A stretch of DNA of 32,381 nt from assembly GCA_009602735.1 (NCBI GenBank), contig WELA01008151.1, forward strand, positions 1 to 32,381, read 5' to 3'. The stretch is from Mesotaenium endlicherianum. Its lineage: Eukaryota > Streptophyta > Zygnematophyceae > Zygnematales > Mesotaeniaceae. A program made the translations under genes and the position numbers. The notes beneath the pieces are model-generated. The model was not told the origin of the DNA. It worked only from the letters and a program-made list of their open reading frames with translations, and did no database searches. Below are positions 30,480-32,381 of this stretch, piece by piece (within the stretch, counting starts at the first letter, position 1; each line of letters opens with the position of its first letter).

Positions 30480-32381
30480 TCCCCCTCACATTGCACGTTA
30501 ATGCCAGCATTATAGCGGTGACTGACTGAGGTGAGCTACTTGTCACATTTGACTGGAAACGTGCAATGTCCAGTGGGAACGGAGACCCCCTAAGCCAGTC
30601 TACATTTGGGTCATTCGTGGGGCAAGGGTCCTGGTCAGGCCCTTCACATCTTGAGCAGTGCAGAGGGCGGGGGGGCTGGGTGGGTGGACTGGGTCACGGT
30701 TAGAAGAGCTGGGAGAAACCCTCCTGATGAAGTTTTCCTGGGTAAGGGATCCAGCTGGACTGTATTGCTGGCAAGGTGCCGGCGCATCTGCCAGCCTAAA
30801 CCCCAAACCTGCTCTGTCCTCGGCTGTTTGGACAGAAGAGACTAGCTCTAGGGCAGGGCAGACTGGCCACCCTGCGATTGAGAAGCAAGGCACACATATG
30901 CTAGTGCGCAGAAGGGGAGCGGGGGGGCAGGGGCCCCACTGTGCTTAACCCTCTCTACACAATGCGCTCTTTCTCTTGCCACTTCCTCCCGGCGCTTGGT
31001 TAAGGGTGCCTGCATGGGACGTCAGCGGGCCTCTGGCTAGTATTAGGGTGTAGATTTAGGGTCAGGGTTTAGGAACTAGGCTTCTGTGGTGAAGAGAGTT
31101 GCCAGTTTGTGTCCATGCGTTTTGCATCGCACAACTCCTGCATACTGCTCCTACTTGGCCATGAAAGGATTGGCAATAAGGATCGGACGAATGGATATAG
31201 ACGGTGATGCGCATGTCACTAATGCGTATGTTGGTGTTCCTGCCCCTTCTGATATCGTGAGCAGGAGTTATCGTGGCCCTCTCCTGCGCTCTCATATCCT
31301 GCTCGCCTCCTCCCCCAACCCCCCAACCCCCACCCCTAGCCCCCTTCTTCCTTTCTCTTACCATCTGCGCCAGCTGAGGTTTTGGCCCGCTGCTGCCCAG
31401 GACTCTTGAAGTGCACAAGGAATAGCTTGATGTAGTTTAAGGTCGCTGCCATGCATGCCATCAGCTCCGCTGTCTCTGTTTTTCTATGGATCTCATTTCA
31501 GCCCAACTTGCGCTTGAATGTATCAACAAGCAATATAAACTAGACACCTGTCACCTTGTTCATGAGCGTACCATGTGTAGCTCTACGCCTGGTCTTTGAT
31601 CGTTTCACGATTGCTCTGCACAGAAGCAGTCTCTGTGTCTGGATTGAGGTAAGCTATGCACGGAACATTTCCAGGTTTGAGTGTGGGTGGTAAAACCCTA
31701 GACCCCGGTCTTACTGAGCCCTGACTTGGGAACGCTGCTGCAAGCCTTGACTGAAGCACACCTGTTCAAGTATGCCGGCCTGGCCGTGCGCAAGTGAGGC
31801 CCCCGCCCCTGCCCCCGCCCCCGCCCCTGCCCAGTGCAATGCAAAGCTAGTGATGATGTCTTGCCCTTTGTTATGTCATCAGATTGTGCTACCCTTTGGG
31901 ATGGAGACTGGGGCGGCGACCTGTGCCAGCCTACTTTCTTTGCTTCTGCAGACCGTCGGGGTAGGGGGTGTGACCCCGAGAACAAACCAGGAGCGTTCCA
32001 TTGCTCAGTGTCTTTCTTGTATCCAGTGCCTCTTGCATCCTCCAGTCAGGACGTGCAAAGAACGCTTCCGTTGCTCGTCTTCGTGTGCGCGCGCTGCATG
32101 CGTGCCGCGAGCAAGCGGAGCAGGGTGAGACGAGGCACTCGATAGTGCCTCCTCTCCACTAGCATGGCCGCCGACTCCGCCTCCGCCGCCGCCTTGCAAT
32201 CCATATGTGTGGGCAGTATTGTGCCTTTTTTTATTGATTGATTGTTGACATGCTGCACGCGTGCGTGCCTCTCTTTCTTGGGTGGGGGTGGGGGGAGCAG
32301 CCTCCACAACCTGGAGTGCTGCCTCATTGTGCTCTTCCCTTACATAGCGTACACTCGTCCCCCCCCCCCCCTCGCCCAGCC
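26867..32381 (+). CDS. NHX5/6: Class II (NHX5/6-type) endosomal Na+,K+/H+ exchanger, 5' twelve exons, partial
   Basis: A CPA1 antiporter that exchanges Na+ or K+ for H+ in Golgi/endosomal membranes. Exons that join in frame: 26867-27164, 27295-27346, 27503-27562, 27718-27742, 28147-28232, 28535-28646, 29551-29613, 29885-29904, 30307-30404, 31675-31689, 31745-31793 and 32301 to about 32356; the rest lies past the edge. The first ~65 residues are Pro/Ser-rich, then TM1 ([20 protein letters not shown]). Hallmarks: [18 protein letters not shown], amiloride-site [11 protein letters not shown] (exon 3), [16 protein letters not shown] across exons 4-5, [12 protein letters not shown] (exon 6), the transport-site FGESVLNDA (exon 7) and [15 protein letters not shown] (exon 12), which points to class II. 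All introns are GT-AG except intron 3, which is AT-AC. Exons 8, 10 and 11 are inferred from frame and similarity and are less certain, as is the end of exon 12. No lesion is seen. Confidence 0.88.
27563..27717 (+). other. U12-type AT-AC intron (NHX intron 3)
   Basis: The donor is ATATCCTCC (27563-27571), close to the U12 consensus ATATCCTTT. The branch element TTTCCTTGAC (27695-27704) differs from TTTCCTTAAC at one base. The acceptor CAC ends at 27717, 14 nt after the presumed branch A (27703). Removing it joins ATC ATC TT with T GAA TCT GGC, giving PPIIFESGFSL, the expected family sequence. No GT donor is nearby that would do so. Confidence 0.85.
30448..30475 (+). repeat. (CT)14 microsatellite in NHX intron 9
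   Basis: A perfect CT dinucleotide run of 28 bases, 44 bases after the exon 9 donor. Confidence 0.95.
31798..31831 (+). repeat. C-rich CCCCGCC/CCCCTGCC repeat in NHX intron 11
   Basis: Short GC-rich imperfect repeat directly after the exon 11 donor. A 13-base C run (32359-32371) occurs near the window end. Confidence 0.85.

Noticed and set aside
1-32381. CRISPR arrays, bacterial operons or rRNA genes
   Set aside because: No spaced short direct repeats, no ribosome binding sites and no rRNA-like sequence; introns and LTR elements indicate eukaryotic nuclear DNA.

Overview
The window looks like nuclear DNA of a plant-lineage eukaryote, plausibly a streptophyte alga. The reasons are Ty3/gypsy chromoviruses primed by initiator tRNA-Met, a long non-coding LTR element, and an intron-rich class II (NHX5/6-type) Na+/H+ exchanger gene carrying a U12-type AT-AC intron. 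The species cannot be fixed from sequence alone; a large, repeat-rich charophyte genome such as Chara is a guess.

Bases 1-16332 are built from one Ty3 chromovirus family (called A here). Bases 1-565 are an inverted, truncated LTR with primer-binding site and gag start. Element 1 (566-6567) has lost its 5' LTR and most of gag but keeps pol (broken) and a third ORF. One LTR (6568-7286) is shared with element 2. Element 2 (6568-15522) carries gag, a pol in the -1 frame, and the same third ORF. After its 3' LTR come a 95-bp spacer and an inverted LTR (15618-16332). Gag and pol are joined by a textbook -1 frameshift signal: a T TTA AAA heptamer, a 7-nt spacer and a 10-bp hairpin that contains the gag stop. 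The third ORF (558 aa, coiled coil, unknown core, acidic stretch, RS-rich tail) matches no family I know. It sits behind a TACTAAC...AG acceptor-like signal, and it lies between two copies of the same polypurine-tract motif. This ORF3 module is the best candidate for something undescribed.

Bases 17290-21957 are a second LTR element (B). Its two LTRs are about 700 bp and differ at about four sites, so it is young. It has a PBS and a PPT, but its 3.2-kb interior has no gag-pol reading frame; it resembles a LARD-type non-autonomous element. Bases 21958-26810 hold a decayed inverted A-related LTR, a GTCGAG-rich minisatellite and otherwise nothing I can identify.

Bases 26811-32381 are a TATA promoter and the first twelve exons of the NHX5/6-type gene, which runs off the right edge. 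The exons join in frame to give the [17 protein letters not shown] and FGESVLNDA signatures.

Five single-base N positions are probably contig joins. Three of them are flanked by duplicated sequence, and two coincide with the apparent frameshifts in element 1 pol.
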